Source: Kytococcus schroeteri (GTDB lineage: Bacteria; Actinomycetota; Actinomycetes; Actinomycetales; Dermatophilaceae). Taken from it: a DNA stretch of 64,000 nucleotides. Shown piece by piece: positions 25,097-33,419 of this stretch (position 1 is its first letter; each line of letters begins with the position of its first letter). The notes under the pieces were generated by a model that saw only the letters and a program-made list of their open reading frames with translations, was not told the origin of the DNA and did no database searches. The translations under genes and the position numbers were made by a program. Location: positions 36,189-100,188 of the forward strand of contig NZ_PKIZ01000011.1 in the NCBI RefSeq assembly GCF_002847825.1, given 5' to 3'.

Positions 25097-25684
25097 ATGA
25101 CCACTGCACCCAGCACGTCGCGCCAGGCCATCGACCTGCTGCCGGAGTCCGCCCGCGCCTTCGCCGTGGTGCTCGAGCGGTTGCCCGACGACGCCTGGGG
25201 CCGCCCCACGCCATGCAGCGAGTGGTCGGTCAAGGACGTGGTGAACCACGTGGTGGCCGAGCACGAGTGGGTGCCCCACCTGCTGCGGGGGGAGGGCGTG
25301 GAGCAGGTGGGGGACCGGTACGACGGGGACCGGCTCGGCGGCTCGCCGGCTGCTGCCCGCCGTGCGTGGCAGATGGCGATGCTGGGCTCGCTCCAGGCGT
25401 GGGCGCAGGTGGAGGAGGTGGACCAGCCGGTGGCCTTCTCCGGCGGCATGCAGACCGCGGGGGAGTACGCCCACCAGATGCTCGTGGACCTCACCGTGCA
25501 CGCCTGGGACGTGGCGCAGGGCGGTGGGGTCTCGGTGCCGGTGCTCCCCGACGCCGTGGGCGTCGCCTTCGCCTACGAGAAGCCGCGGGTGGCGCAGGGC
25601 GAGGCCGCCGGTCTCTTTGCGCCGCCCAGGCGGCCCCGCTCGGACCATCCGATGGACCAGCTCGTCGCGCTGCTGGGGCGCTGA
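25097..25684 (+). CDS. TIGR03086-type DinB-like metal-binding protein
   Basis: The protein has 195 residues. It is a DinB/mycothiol-dependent maleylpyruvate isomerase-like helix bundle, with TPCSEWSVKDVVNHVVAEHEW near residues 38-58 and LTVHAWDVAQ near 132-141. The three His (in NHVVAEH and VHAWD) are the expected metal ligands. Family members are suspected mycothiol S-transferases, which fits an actinobacterium. TAGCGT ends 6 nt before the ATG. It is followed 1 bp later by a D-amino-acid lyase gene, so the two are one unit. Confidence 0.85.
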   Translation: MTTAPSTSRQAIDLLPESARAFAVVLERLPDDAWGRPTPCSEWSVKDVVNHVVAEHEWVPHLLRGEGVEQVGDRYDGDRLGGSPAAARRAWQMAMLGSLQAWAQVEEVDQPVAFSGGMQTAGEYAHQMLVDLTVHAWDVAQGGGVSVPVLPDAVGVAFAYEKPRVAQGEAAGLFAPPRRPRSDHPMDQLVALLGR

Positions 25685-25685
25685 C

Positions 25686-26804
25686 GTGGCGCTCGCTCCC
25701 CTGACCGACCTGCCGCCCACCCCGCGGGTGGTGCTGGACCGCGCCCGACTGCAGGCCAATGTCGACCGCATGGCCGCGACGGCCGCCGAGCGCGGCCAGG
25801 CCCTGCGACCCCACGCCAAGACCCACAAGTGCCCGCAGGTGGCCGCCCTGCAGCTGGCAGCCGGTGCGGTGGGCCTCACCGTGGCCACGCTGGGGGAGGC
25901 CGAGGCGTTCGCCGAGGCCGGGTGCGGCGACCTGCTCATCGCCTACCCGGTGTGGTGGACGTCCGACCAGGCGTGGCGTGCCGCGGAGCTGGCCACCCGG
26001 GTGCGGCTGGCGGTGGGCGTGGACTCCGTGGAAGGTGTGCAGCACCTGGCCGAGCTGTGGCAGGTACCGCGGGGGCGCACCCGGGAGCCCGCCGCGGGGC
26101 CGGTGGCCCTGCCGGAGCTCGTGGTGGAGGTGGACAGCGGCCACCACCGCAGCGGGTGCGCCCCGCAGGAGGCCCGCGCGGTGGCGCGTGCCGGCATCGA
26201 GACCGGGTTCGTGGTGCGCGGCCTGTTCACCTTCCCCGGACACAGCTACACGCCCGCGGGCCGGCGGGAGGTGGTGCGCCAGGAGGCCGACGCGGTGGCC
26301 GAGGCTGCCCGCGGCCTGCGCGCCGCCGGGGTGCCGACCCCGCACGTCTCCGGCGGGTCCACCCCCTCGGTGGCCCTGGAGGAGGCCGGTTTCGACGAGT
26401 TGCGCCCGGGCGTCTACGTGTTCGGCGACGCGCAGCAGTGGGAGCTGGGCACGTGTGCGCCCCAGGACATCGCGCTCACCGTGCACTCCACGGTGGTCTC
26501 GCACGCCGGTGGGCGCCTCGTCCTGGACGCCGGGAGCAAGGCCCTCGGTGCGGACCGGGCCGGCTGGGCCACCGGCTTCGGGCGGTTGCTGGACCACCCG
26601 GGTGCGCGCATCGAGGTGCTCAGCGAGCACCACGCGGTGGCGGTGCTGCCGGACGGCGAGCCGCTGCCGCCGCGGGGCAGCGTGGTGCGCGTGGTGCCCA
26701 ACCACGTGTGCAACGCGGTCAACCTGGCCGAGGAGCTGCTCGTGGCCGACGACGGTGTGGTCACCGAGCGGTGGCCCGTCGCGGCGCGGGGACGCAACAG
26801 CTGA
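25686..26804 (+). CDS. PLP-dependent D-threonine aldolase / D-serine dehydratase-like enzyme
   Basis: The protein has 372 residues. The N-terminal alanine-racemase-like barrel has the PLP lysine in LRPHAKTHKCPQVA (about residue 43), then EVDSGHHRSG and HVSGGSTPS, which bind the phosphate. The C-terminal barrel ends PNHVCNAVNL, where His and Cys match the metal ligands of the D-serine dehydratase/D-threonine aldolase group. These enzymes cleave or dehydrate D-3-hydroxy amino acids. The GTG start is 1 bp after the preceding stop. The exact substrate is not readable from sequence. Confidence 0.88.
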   Translation: MALAPLTDLPPTPRVVLDRARLQANVDRMAATAAERGQALRPHAKTHKCPQVAALQLAAGAVGLTVATLGEAEAFAEAGCGDLLIAYPVWWTSDQAWRAAELATRVRLAVGVDSVEGVQHLAELWQVPRGRTREPAAGPVALPELVVEVDSGHHRSGCAPQEARAVARAGIETGFVVRGLFTFPGHSYTPAGRREVVRQEADAVAEAARGLRAAGVPTPHVSGGSTPSVALEEAGFDELRPGVYVFGDAQQWELGTCAPQDIALTVHSTVVSHAGGRLVLDAGSKALGADRAGWATGFGRLLDHPGARIEVLSEHHAVAVLPDGEPLPPRGSVVRVVPNHVCNAVNLAEELLVADDGVVTERWPVAARGRNS

Positions 26805-26834
26805 GGGGCGGGACTCGGCGTCGGCTCCGCCGGG

Positions 26835-28913
26835 TCACCGGCAGGCGGAACGGGCCTTGGTGAGCATCTCCTCGTACTCCGCCCGCGGGTCCGAGGCCAG
26901 CACCACGGCCCCGCCGGCCCCCACCGTGACGCGTCCGCCGTGCACGACGGCGGTGCGGATGACGATGGCCAGGTCGGCCGTCCCGGTGGCCGACAGGTAG
27001 CCGAGCGTGCCGGCGTAGATCCCGCGCGGTCGGCCCTCGAGCTGGTCGAGCAGGTCGGTGGAGCGGGCCTTGGGGGCTCCCGTCATCGAGCCGCCGGGGA
27101 AGGCCGCGCGCAGCAGGTCCACCACCCCGGCCCCCTCGCGCAGGCGCCCGGTCACCGTCGTGACCAGCTGGTGCACCGTCGCGTGGGTCTCCACCGCCAT
27201 GAGGCGGGGCACCCGGACCGTGCCCGGCCGGCAGACGCGCGCCAGGTCGTTGCGCAGCAGGTCCACGACCATGAGGTTCTCGGCGCGGGTCTTGGGGTCC
27301 GTGGCCAGGGCGGCGGCGCGGGCAGCGTCCTCGGCCGGGTCGTCGCTGCGGGCCGCGGTGCCCTTGATGGGGCGGGTCTCCACCGAGCCGTGGGCGTCCA
27401 CGTGCAGGAAGCGCTCCGGGCTGGAGCACAGCACGGCGGTGCCGCCGTCCTGCAGCAGGGCGGCGAAGGGCGCCGGGTTGGTGCGCCGCTGGCGCAGGTA
27501 GGTCGGCAGCACCTCCCCGGTGAAGGGGGCGTCCACGGCCGTGGTGAGGCACAGCTCGTAGGACTCGCCCTCGCGCAACCACCGGCGGGCGGTCTCCACG
27601 TGCTCGGCGTAGGTGGCGGCGTCCACGAGCAGGGAGCCCTCCACGTCGGCCACCAGTGGTGTGCCCGCTGGCCGGGGCAGGAGCAGCGGGTCCGGTCCTG
27701 GGCCCGTGTCCGCGCCGGGTTCGCCCTCGCCGAGCAGGGCCCGCTGCGTGGAGGCGGCCCAGGCCTCTGCAGCGGTCACGGCGGCCGGCTCGTCGGGGCA
27801 GTGGGCCACCACCCACCCGTCCCCGGTGGCGTGGTCGAGCACCGCGTACCGGTCGGCTGACATCCACACCGCCTCGGGCGTGGCCGCGGGGACCACCGGG
27901 GGCGCGTCCGAGCGGGTGTCGGTCCAGCGCCGTGCCTCGTAGCCCAGCCAGCCCACGAAGCCGCCCTGCAGGTCGAAGGGCAGATCCTGCCGGTGCGGGG
28001 TCGGGCGCGCGGCCAGGGCGTGCTCCAGCACGGCGAAGGGGTCCTGTGCGGCCGAGGGGCGCAGCACCACCGCATGGGGTCCGGTGGGGGTGCCGAGCAT
28101 CGTGAACCGGCCCCCGCCCTCGCCCGTGCGGGCGCTGTCCAACCACCACGAGGAGGGGCCGGCCGGGTCGGGCACCGGCCCCGACCCGGCCGGCGGTGCG
28201 GTCCCGGCCCCGCCGGCCACCCGGGCCGCCCAGCGTGCGTGCACCACCTCGGCGCCCACCCGCTCGAGCCCGGGCACCGGCCTGGCCACGAGGGTCCACG
28301 GCCGCGGGGCCGCCGCGCGCACCGCATCGGCGAAGGCCTGCACCACCGCCAGCCCGTGCGGCGTGCCCACCGACTCGGGGTGGAACTGCACGCCCCACCA
28401 CGGCCGCTGCGTGTGGTGGGCCAGCTGCACCACGCCGTCGGGGGTGCGGGCGTCCACCACCCACCCCGCGGGCAGGGGCTCGACGGCCGCCAGCGAGTGG
28501 TAGCGCACCACCTCGGTGGCCGGTGGCAGGTGCGCCGCCAACCCCGTGCCGTGGTGCTCCAGGGCGTCCACCAGCCCGTGCTGCGGGGCCGGGGCCGGCT
28601 CCACCCGCCCGCCGGTGGCCACCACCATCAGCTGGTGGCCCAGGCACACCCCCAGCGTCGGCAGGCCGGAGTGCTCCAGCGCCCAGGCCGCCAGGCGCAC
28701 GTCCTCGGGGCGGGCGGGGTGGCCCGGCCCGGGGGAGATGACCAGGCAGTCCACCGCGCGCACCGCGGTGCGGATGCCGGGGTCGTCGTGCGCCAGCACC
28801 AGCGGCTCGCGGCCGAGCGCCGCCGTCAGCAGGTGCGCCAGCACGTGGGTGTAGGAGTCGTGGTTGTCCACGAGCAGGGCATGCAGCGGGCGCGGCGGGA
28901 GCGAAGCGGTCAC
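26835..28913 (-). CDS. pabAB: Aminodeoxychorismate synthase, fused PabA-PabB
   Basis: The protein has 692 residues. Residues 10-200 are a class I glutamine amidotransferase with LVDNHDSYTHVLAHLL, catalytic Cys in LGVCLGHQ and His-x-Glu in VQFHPESVG. The remainder is a chorismate-using synthase with ESYELCLTTAV, RPIKGTAARSDDPAEDAARA, ENLMVVDLLRNDLARVC, GGSMTGAPK and YAGTLGYLS. The PIKGT motif marks the PabB type rather than TrpE. It makes aminodeoxychorismate for folate. The GTG overlaps the stop of the PabC-like gene (GTGA). The alternative, a pathway-specific aminodeoxychorismate synthase for a natural product, is less likely because no biosynthetic cluster is nearby. Confidence 0.92.
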   Translation of the reverse strand: MTASLPPRPLHALLVDNHDSYTHVLAHLLTAALGREPLVLAHDDPGIRTAVRAVDCLVISPGPGHPARPEDVRLAAWALEHSGLPTLGVCLGHQLMVVATGGRVEPAPAPQHGLVDALEHHGTGLAAHLPPATEVVRYHSLAAVEPLPAGWVVDARTPDGVVQLAHHTQRPWWGVQFHPESVGTPHGLAVVQAFADAVRAAAPRPWTLVARPVPGLERVGAEVVHARWAARVAGGAGTAPPAGSGPVPDPAGPSSWWLDSARTGEGGGRFTMLGTPTGPHAVVLRPSAAQDPFAVLEHALAARPTPHRQDLPFDLQGGFVGWLGYEARRWTDTRSDAPPVVPAATPEAVWMSADRYAVLDHATGDGWVVAHCPDEPAAVTAAEAWAASTQRALLGEGEPGADTGPGPDPLLLPRPAGTPLVADVEGSLLVDAATYAEHVETARRWLREGESYELCLTTAVDAPFTGEVLPTYLRQRRTNPAPFAALLQDGGTAVLCSSPERFLHVDAHGSVETRPIKGTAARSDDPAEDAARAAALATDPKTRAENLMVVDLLRNDLARVCRPGTVRVPRLMAVETHATVHQLVTTVTGRLREGAGVVDLLRAAFPGGSMTGAPKARSTDLLDQLEGRPRGIYAGTLGYLSATGTADLAIVIRTAVVHGGRVTVGAGGAVVLASDPRAEYEEMLTKARSACR

Positions 28914-29629
28914 GGCACCTCGTCGAGGGCGGTGTTCCACGCCAGGGCGCGTCCCGGGGCGGCGAGCACCAGCGGCCGCCCGCCGTGCTCCCAGGCCGTC
29001 ACCCCGCTGATGCCGTGCAGTGCGCTGAGCAGCCAGAGCTCGTGGCCGGCCAGCTCCTGCGGCGTGCGGTGCGCGCTGGCGGTGCGCACCCCGCGGCGGG
29101 CGGCCAGCTCGCGCAGCCGGAGCTCGGTGACCGACGGCAGCCGCCCGGCGGCCGGGGGAGTGGTGAGCACCTCGCCCTCCCACCAGGCCAGGGTGCCGTG
29201 GGCCGCCTCCAGCACGTGGCCGGCGGACGAGAGCAGCACGGCGTCGTCGGCGCCGCGCCCCAGGGCGGTGCGGCGTGCGTCGGCGAGCACCGCCAGGTCC
29301 GGCCCCTTGACCTCGGGAGCGGTGCGCGGGTCGGCTCCCGGGAGGGTCCACAGCCTCGATGCGGGACGACGCGGCGGCGCGGGGCGCAGCAGCACGGTCA
29401 CCCCGGTGGTGCGCACCTCCAGCCGGGGGAACCACTCGCCCTCGGCCAGCTCGGCCGGCATCTCGTGGGTGGCGGCCACCACCTTCTCGGCCCAGTCCGG
29501 CACGCCCGGCCAGGTGCGCGCGGCCGCGGCCACGGTGCGCTCCAGGTGGTGCAGGCGCCCCGGCCACCAGCCGTCCACGTGGCGCCACGAGGTCACCACC
29601 ACCGGCTCGGGTGCTGCTGCGGCCTCCAC
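28910..29629 (-). CDS. pabC: Aminotransferase class IV, probable aminodeoxychorismate lyase
   Basis: The protein has about 239 residues. It is a fold-type IV PLP enzyme with the PLP lysine in EVKGPDLAVLADARRTA, then GADDAVLLSSAGHVLEA and the late WLLSALHGISGV, as in PabC-like proteins. The GTG at 29629 follows GGAGGAGGAGC and is preferred to the ATG at 29653. The gene is first in an operon with fused PabAB, overlapping by 4 bp, which indicates the lyase step that releases 4-aminobenzoate and pyruvate for folate synthesis. The N-terminus is short and divergent. Confidence 0.85.
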   Translation of the reverse strand: MEAAAAPEPVVVTSWRHVDGWWPGRLHHLERTVAAAARTWPGVPDWAEKVVAATHEMPAELAEGEWFPRLEVRTTGVTVLLRPAPPRRPASRLWTLPGADPRTAPEVKGPDLAVLADARRTALGRGADDAVLLSSAGHVLEAAHGTLAWWEGEVLTTPPAAGRLPSVTELRLRELAARRGVRTASAHRTPQELAGHELWLLSALHGISGVTAWEHGGRPLVLAAPGRALAWNTALDEVP

Positions 29630-29730
29630 GCTCCTCCTCCGCTCTCCGGGCATCACTCGCACGGCCGCTCATTGTGCGGCATCGGTCACAGGGGTTTGCG
29701 GTCACCGGGTCCGTGGCCTACGGTCGTGGA

Positions 29731-29837
29731 CACCTCATCCAGAGCGGCCGAGAGACGTGGCTCCACGACGCCGCGGCAACCCGGCGGACCGACAGGTCCG
29801 ACCACGGGTGCCACTGCCACGAACGATGCGAAGGAGT
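29731..29837 (+). promoter_or_regulatory. SAM-I (S-box) riboswitch
   Basis: Conserved S-box blocks appear in order: CTCATCCAGAGCGGCCGAGA, then GTGGCTCCACGACGCC, GCGGCAACCC, a variable hairpin (GGACCGACAGGTCC) and GGGTGCCA, closing with GATGCGAAG. It lies upstream of metY, whose product makes homocysteine. High SAM should switch expression off. The 3' edge includes AAGGAG, the Shine-Dalgarno of a small ORF at 29843. Confidence 0.88.
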
Positions 29838-29842
29838 TCGAG

Positions 29843-29953
29843 ATGCAGCACCGCACCTCCCCTCACCCCCGCCTGAGTGGCGCCGCCCGCACCTCGATGT
29901 CGGGCACCTCCTGGGCGTCGCGGCGAATGCCGGCGGCGCAGCGGGCCGCCTGA
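29843..29953 (+). CDS. Small ORF just downstream of the SAM riboswitch (36 aa)
   Basis: An ATG at 29843 has an excellent AAGGAG ribosome binding site 6 nt upstream, placed on the 3' edge of the riboswitch. The 36-residue product is Arg/Ser/Ala-rich, with no Met or Cys run that would suggest classic attenuation, and has no recognised family. It ends 129 nt before metY. It may be a regulatory leader whose translation affects downstream transcription, or the riboswitch may control it directly. No homologue is known to me, so protein-level reality is unproven. Confidence 0.45.
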   Translation: MQHRTSPHPRLSGAARTSMSGTSWASRRMPAAQRAA

Positions 29954-30033
29954 GCCCCCTGCGCCGAGCCTCGTCCTGAGGCTGACGACCCCCTTTCCCC
30001 GCCGCCGCCCCATCGGGTGGCCGGCTGACCGCA

Positions 30034-30057
30034 CCCCGGTGCGCCCTCGCGCCGGGG
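30034..30057 (+). terminator. Hairpin in the metY leader
   Basis: A 10-bp stem (30034-30043 with 30048-30057, one G-U pair) with loop CCCT lies 26 nt before the metY ATG, just upstream of its AGGAG site. A weaker hairpin, AGCCTC-N5-GAGGCT, lies near 29968-29984. Either could act as an attenuator linked to the SAM riboswitch; neither has a clear U-tract. Confidence 0.35.
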
Positions 30058-30082
30058 CGGTCCCCCGTACCCAGGAGACGCC

Positions 30083-31483
30083 ATGACCCAGCCCACCACC
30101 GCCACCGAGACCACCCCGACCACCCGCGCCACCGCCGACGCCCCCTCCGTCGAGGCCCTGGACCCCACCACGTGGGGCCTGGCCACCCGCGCCGTCCACG
30201 CCGGCCAGGTGCCCGACTCCGACACCGGATCCCGCGCGCTGCCGCTCCACCAGACCACCAGCTACGTCTTCGCCGATGCCGACCAGGCCGCCAACCGGTT
30301 CGCCCTAGCCGAGCTGGGCCCCATCTACACGCGCCTCAACAACCCCACCACGCAAGTGGTGGAGGACCGCCTGGCCGCCCTGGACGGTGGGGTGGGCGCC
30401 CTGCTGCTCTCCTCCGGCCAGTCCGCCACCACCCTGGCGCTGCTCAACCTGTGCGACGCCGGCGACCACGTGGTGGCCTCGTCCCACCTCTACGGCGGCA
30501 CGCAGAACCTCTTCGCCGTCACCCTCAAGCGCCTGGGCATCGACGTCACCTTCGTGGACCCGGCCGACCCCGCCGCCTGGCGCGCCGCGGCCACCGACGC
30601 CACCAAGGCGTTCTTCGGCGAGACCGTCTCCAACCCCTCGGGCACCGTGCTCGACATCGCCGCCGTGGCGGAGGTGGCGCACGAGGTGGGCGTGCCGCTG
30701 GTGGTGGACAACACCATCGCCACCCCGGCGCTGCTGCGCCCCATCGAGCACGGGGCCGACGTGGTGGTCTACTCGGCCACCAAGTTCCTCGGCGGGCACG
30801 GCACCGCGGTGGCCGGTGCCATCGTCGATGCCGGGCGCTTCGACTACACGGCCCATGGCGACCGCTTCCCGCACTTCACCGAGCCGGACGAGACCTACGG
30901 CGGCATCGTCTTCGGCCGTGACCTGGGCGCGGACGGGGTGTTCGGGGTGAACCTCTCCTACGTGCTGCGGGCCCGCGTGGTGCTCCTGCGCGACCTGGGG
31001 GCCTCGGTCTCGCCCTTCAACGCGTGGCTCATCGCCCAGGGCCTGGAGACGCTCACGCTCCGTCTGGAACGCCACCTGTCCAACGCGCGCACCCTCGCGC
31101 ACTGGCTGGCCGAGCACCCGCAGGTGCAGCGCGTCCACTGGGCCGGGCTGCCGGACCACCCCTCCCACGCGGTGTCGGCGCGCTACCTGCCCGACGGTCC
31201 CGGCTCGGTCGTCTCCTTCGAGCTGGCCGGCGGTGCCGAGGAGGGGCGCGCCTTCGTCTCCGCCCTGCGCCTGCACAGCCACGTGGCCAACATCGGCGAC
31301 GTGCGCTCGCTGGTCATCCACCCGGCATCCACCACGCACGCCCAGCTCTCCGAGGCCGACCAGCGCGCGGCCGGCGTCACCCCCGGGCTGGTGCGGCTCA
31401 GCGTCGGCATCGAGGACGTGGACGACCTGCGCGCCGACCTCGAGCGGGGGTTCGCGGCCGTGGCTGTCGGGGGTGCGCGGTGA
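30083..31483 (+). CDS. metY: O-acetylhomoserine aminocarboxypropyltransferase (sulfhydrylase)
   Basis: The protein has 466 residues, a Cys/Met-metabolism PLP enzyme. The PLP lysine is in YSATKFLGGHGT. Other family blocks are TTSYVFADADQAANRFAL, YTRLNNPTTQVVEDRLAALD and SNPSGTVLDI. The length above 420 residues and the LGGHGTA/DETYGG segments place it with MetY rather than MetB. It makes homocysteine from O-acetylhomoserine and sulfide in the cytoplasm. A ribosome site AGGAG lies 5 nt upstream. A SAM-I riboswitch precedes it, and metX overlaps its stop (GTGA), so both steps of direct sulfhydrylation are co-expressed. Confidence 0.94.
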   Translation: MTQPTTATETTPTTRATADAPSVEALDPTTWGLATRAVHAGQVPDSDTGSRALPLHQTTSYVFADADQAANRFALAELGPIYTRLNNPTTQVVEDRLAALDGGVGALLLSSGQSATTLALLNLCDAGDHVVASSHLYGGTQNLFAVTLKRLGIDVTFVDPADPAAWRAAATDATKAFFGETVSNPSGTVLDIAAVAEVAHEVGVPLVVDNTIATPALLRPIEHGADVVVYSATKFLGGHGTAVAGAIVDAGRFDYTAHGDRFPHFTEPDETYGGIVFGRDLGADGVFGVNLSYVLRARVVLLRDLGASVSPFNAWLIAQGLETLTLRLERHLSNARTLAHWLAEHPQVQRVHWAGLPDHPSHAVSARYLPDGPGSVVSFELAGGAEEGRAFVSALRLHSHVANIGDVRSLVIHPASTTHAQLSEADQRAAGVTPGLVRLSVGIEDVDDLRADLERGFAAVAVGGAR

Positions 31484-32583
31484 CCGCCACGCTCCCGAGG
31501 CGTGGCGCGGTGTCCGCCGGCGCCGGGGCACCTGCACCGCGGCACCGCGTCGTGCGCCCCGGGCCGGTGCGCCTGGAGGGTGGTGCGCTGCTGGACCCCG
31601 AGGTGTCGCTGCGCACCTGGGGAGCCCCCGCGGCGCCCGACGGCTCCAACGTGGTGGTGGTGCTGCACGCCCTGACCGGCGACTCCCACGTGGGCGGCCC
31701 CGGTGGCCCGGCGCACTGCCCGCGCGGGTGGTGGCCGGACCTCATCGGGCCCGGGCGCCCCCTGGACACGCGGCGCCTGCACGTGGTGGCGCCGGACGTG
31801 CTCGGCGGGTGCAGCGGCACCACCGGCCCGGCGAGCCCCGCCCCGGACGGGCGCCGGTGGGGCAGTCGCTTCCCGGCCGTGACGGTGCGCGACCAGGTGG
31901 CCGTGGAGGTGGCCGCCGTGCGCGCGCTGGGCCTGCGCCGGGTGGGGTACGTGCTCGGCGCCTCGGCCGGTGGCATGCGCGCCCTGGAGTGGGGCCTGCA
32001 GCGCGAGGTGGAGGCGGGGCACCTGTGCGTGGTGGCCGCGCCGGCCGTGGCCTCGGCGGACCTGCGCGGCGGCCTGGCCCTGCAGCGGCAGGCGGTGACC
32101 GCCGACCCGGCGTGGCGGGGCGGTGACCACCCGTCGGGGGCGGGCCCGGTGGCCGGGCTCGCCCTGGCCCGGCGGATGGCGATGCTCACCTACCGCAGCG
32201 CCGACGGCCTCGAGGAGCGCTTCGGGGAGGGGTCGCCGGGCACCTGCGCCTCGGGTGGCTCGGTGACGGCCTGGCTGGACCACCACGGGGACTCGTTCGT
32301 GCGGCGCTTCGACGCCGGGGCGTACCTCGCCCTCATCGACGCGATGGCGAGCCACGACGTGGGGCGCGGGCGCGGGGGAGTGCCGGCGGCCCTGGCCGCC
32401 GTCCACGCCCGGGTGACGGCGGTGGGCGTGAGCAGCGACCGGCTGGTGCGCCCCGAGGAGGTGCGCCGGGTGGCGGCGCTCGCCGGGGGCCGCTACCTGC
32501 AGGTGGAGTCCGCCAGCGGCCACGACGGGTTCCTCACCGAGACCGAGGCCGTGGCGGGGCTGCTGGGCTCGGTGCTGGCCTGA
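31480..32583 (+). CDS. metX: Homoserine O-acetyltransferase
   Basis: The protein has 367 residues, an alpha/beta-hydrolase-fold MetX. It shows VLHALTGDSHVGG (oxyanion), LGGCSGTTGPAS, nucleophile elbow GASAGGMRALEW and, near the C-terminus, the acid in SSDRLVRPEE and His in SGHDGFL. It acetylates homoserine with acetyl-CoA to give the MetY substrate. The GTG at 31480 overlaps the metY stop. The elbow reads GASAGG where most MetX proteins have GGSMGG, a small departure. Succinyl specificity is possible in the family, but the metY partner suggests acetyl. Confidence 0.92.
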   Translation: MTATLPRRGAVSAGAGAPAPRHRVVRPGPVRLEGGALLDPEVSLRTWGAPAAPDGSNVVVVLHALTGDSHVGGPGGPAHCPRGWWPDLIGPGRPLDTRRLHVVAPDVLGGCSGTTGPASPAPDGRRWGSRFPAVTVRDQVAVEVAAVRALGLRRVGYVLGASAGGMRALEWGLQREVEAGHLCVVAAPAVASADLRGGLALQRQAVTADPAWRGGDHPSGAGPVAGLALARRMAMLTYRSADGLEERFGEGSPGTCASGGSVTAWLDHHGDSFVRRFDAGAYLALIDAMASHDVGRGRGGVPAALAAVHARVTAVGVSSDRLVRPEEVRRVAALAGGRYLQVESASGHDGFLTETEAVAGLLGSVLA

Positions 32584-32651
32584 GCGAGGGTGGCAGGGCG
32601 TGCGCGGCCCGGGTCGTGGACAACCTGCCTGACCGTGCCACGATGCGCGCC

Positions 32652-33350
32652 ATGACACGCGTGCTGGGAGTGCTGGGTGCCATCGAGGCCGAGGTGGTGG
32701 CGCTGCGGGCGGCGCTGGAGGACGCCCACGAGGAGGTGGTGCTCGGCCTGACCGTCACCCGCGGCGTGCTCGACGGCATCCCCCTCGTGCTGGCGCGGTG
32801 CGGCGTGGGCAAGGTCAACGGGGCCCTGGGTGCCGCGGCCCTGCGGGTCGCCGGGGCCGAGGCGGTGCTCTTCACCGGGGTGGCCGGCGGCATCGCGCCG
32901 GGGGTGGCCGTCGGGGACCTCGTGGTGGCCGATGACGTGGTGCAGCACGACGTGGACGTCACCCCGCTGGGCCGCGGGCCCGGCGAGCTCCTCGGCGAGC
33001 CGCTGGCCTGGTCGGCCGACGACCGGCTGCGCGCCGCTTGCGAACGGGCCGCTCGCGCCATCGCCGAGGACGCCGCGGTCCACACCGGGCGGGTGGCCTC
33101 GGGCGACCAGTTCGTCGCCAGCGGGGCCGCGCGCGCCCGCATCCACGAGGTGTTCGGCGCCCTGGCCGCCGAGATGGAGGGTGCCGCCACCGCCCAGGCC
33201 TGCGCACGCATGGGGCTGCCCTGGGCCGTGGTGCGCAGCATCAGCGACAGCGCCGACGAGGGAGCGGTGGAGGACTTCCCGGCGTTCCTGGAGATGGCCG
33301 CCCGCCGCGGGGAGGCGCTGGTGCGGCAGGTGGTGCGCGAGCTGGCCTGA
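32652..33350 (+). CDS. mtnN: 5'-methylthioadenosine/S-adenosylhomocysteine nucleosidase
   Basis: The protein has 232 residues, a phosphorylase/hydrolase-fold nucleosidase. It begins VLGVLGAIEAEVVAL and has CGVGKVNGALGAA, FTGVAGGIAPGVAVGDLV, the substrate-site ALAAEMEGAATAQACA and the catalytic Asp in RSISDSADEGA. It hydrolyses MTA and SAH, the by-products of SAM use. It lies 68 bp after metX in the same direction, so methionine synthesis and SAM recycling are clustered. ATG 32652 was chosen; ATG 32643 is also in frame. Confidence 0.92.
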   Translation: MTRVLGVLGAIEAEVVALRAALEDAHEEVVLGLTVTRGVLDGIPLVLARCGVGKVNGALGAAALRVAGAEAVLFTGVAGGIAPGVAVGDLVVADDVVQHDVDVTPLGRGPGELLGEPLAWSADDRLRAACERAARAIAEDAAVHTGRVASGDQFVASGAARARIHEVFGALAAEMEGAATAQACARMGLPWAVVRSISDSADEGAVEDFPAFLEMAARRGEALVRQVVRELA

Positions 33351-33419
33351 GGTCCGCTGCCCGGCAGCCGCGGGTGTCGCCCCGACCTGACCCGCCTGGT
33401 TGCGCCGCTACGGTGACCC

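Noticed and set aside
26835..29629. Natural-product cluster based on aminodeoxychorismate
   Set aside because: Only pabAB and pabC are present; neighbours are unrelated, so folate synthesis is the simpler reading.
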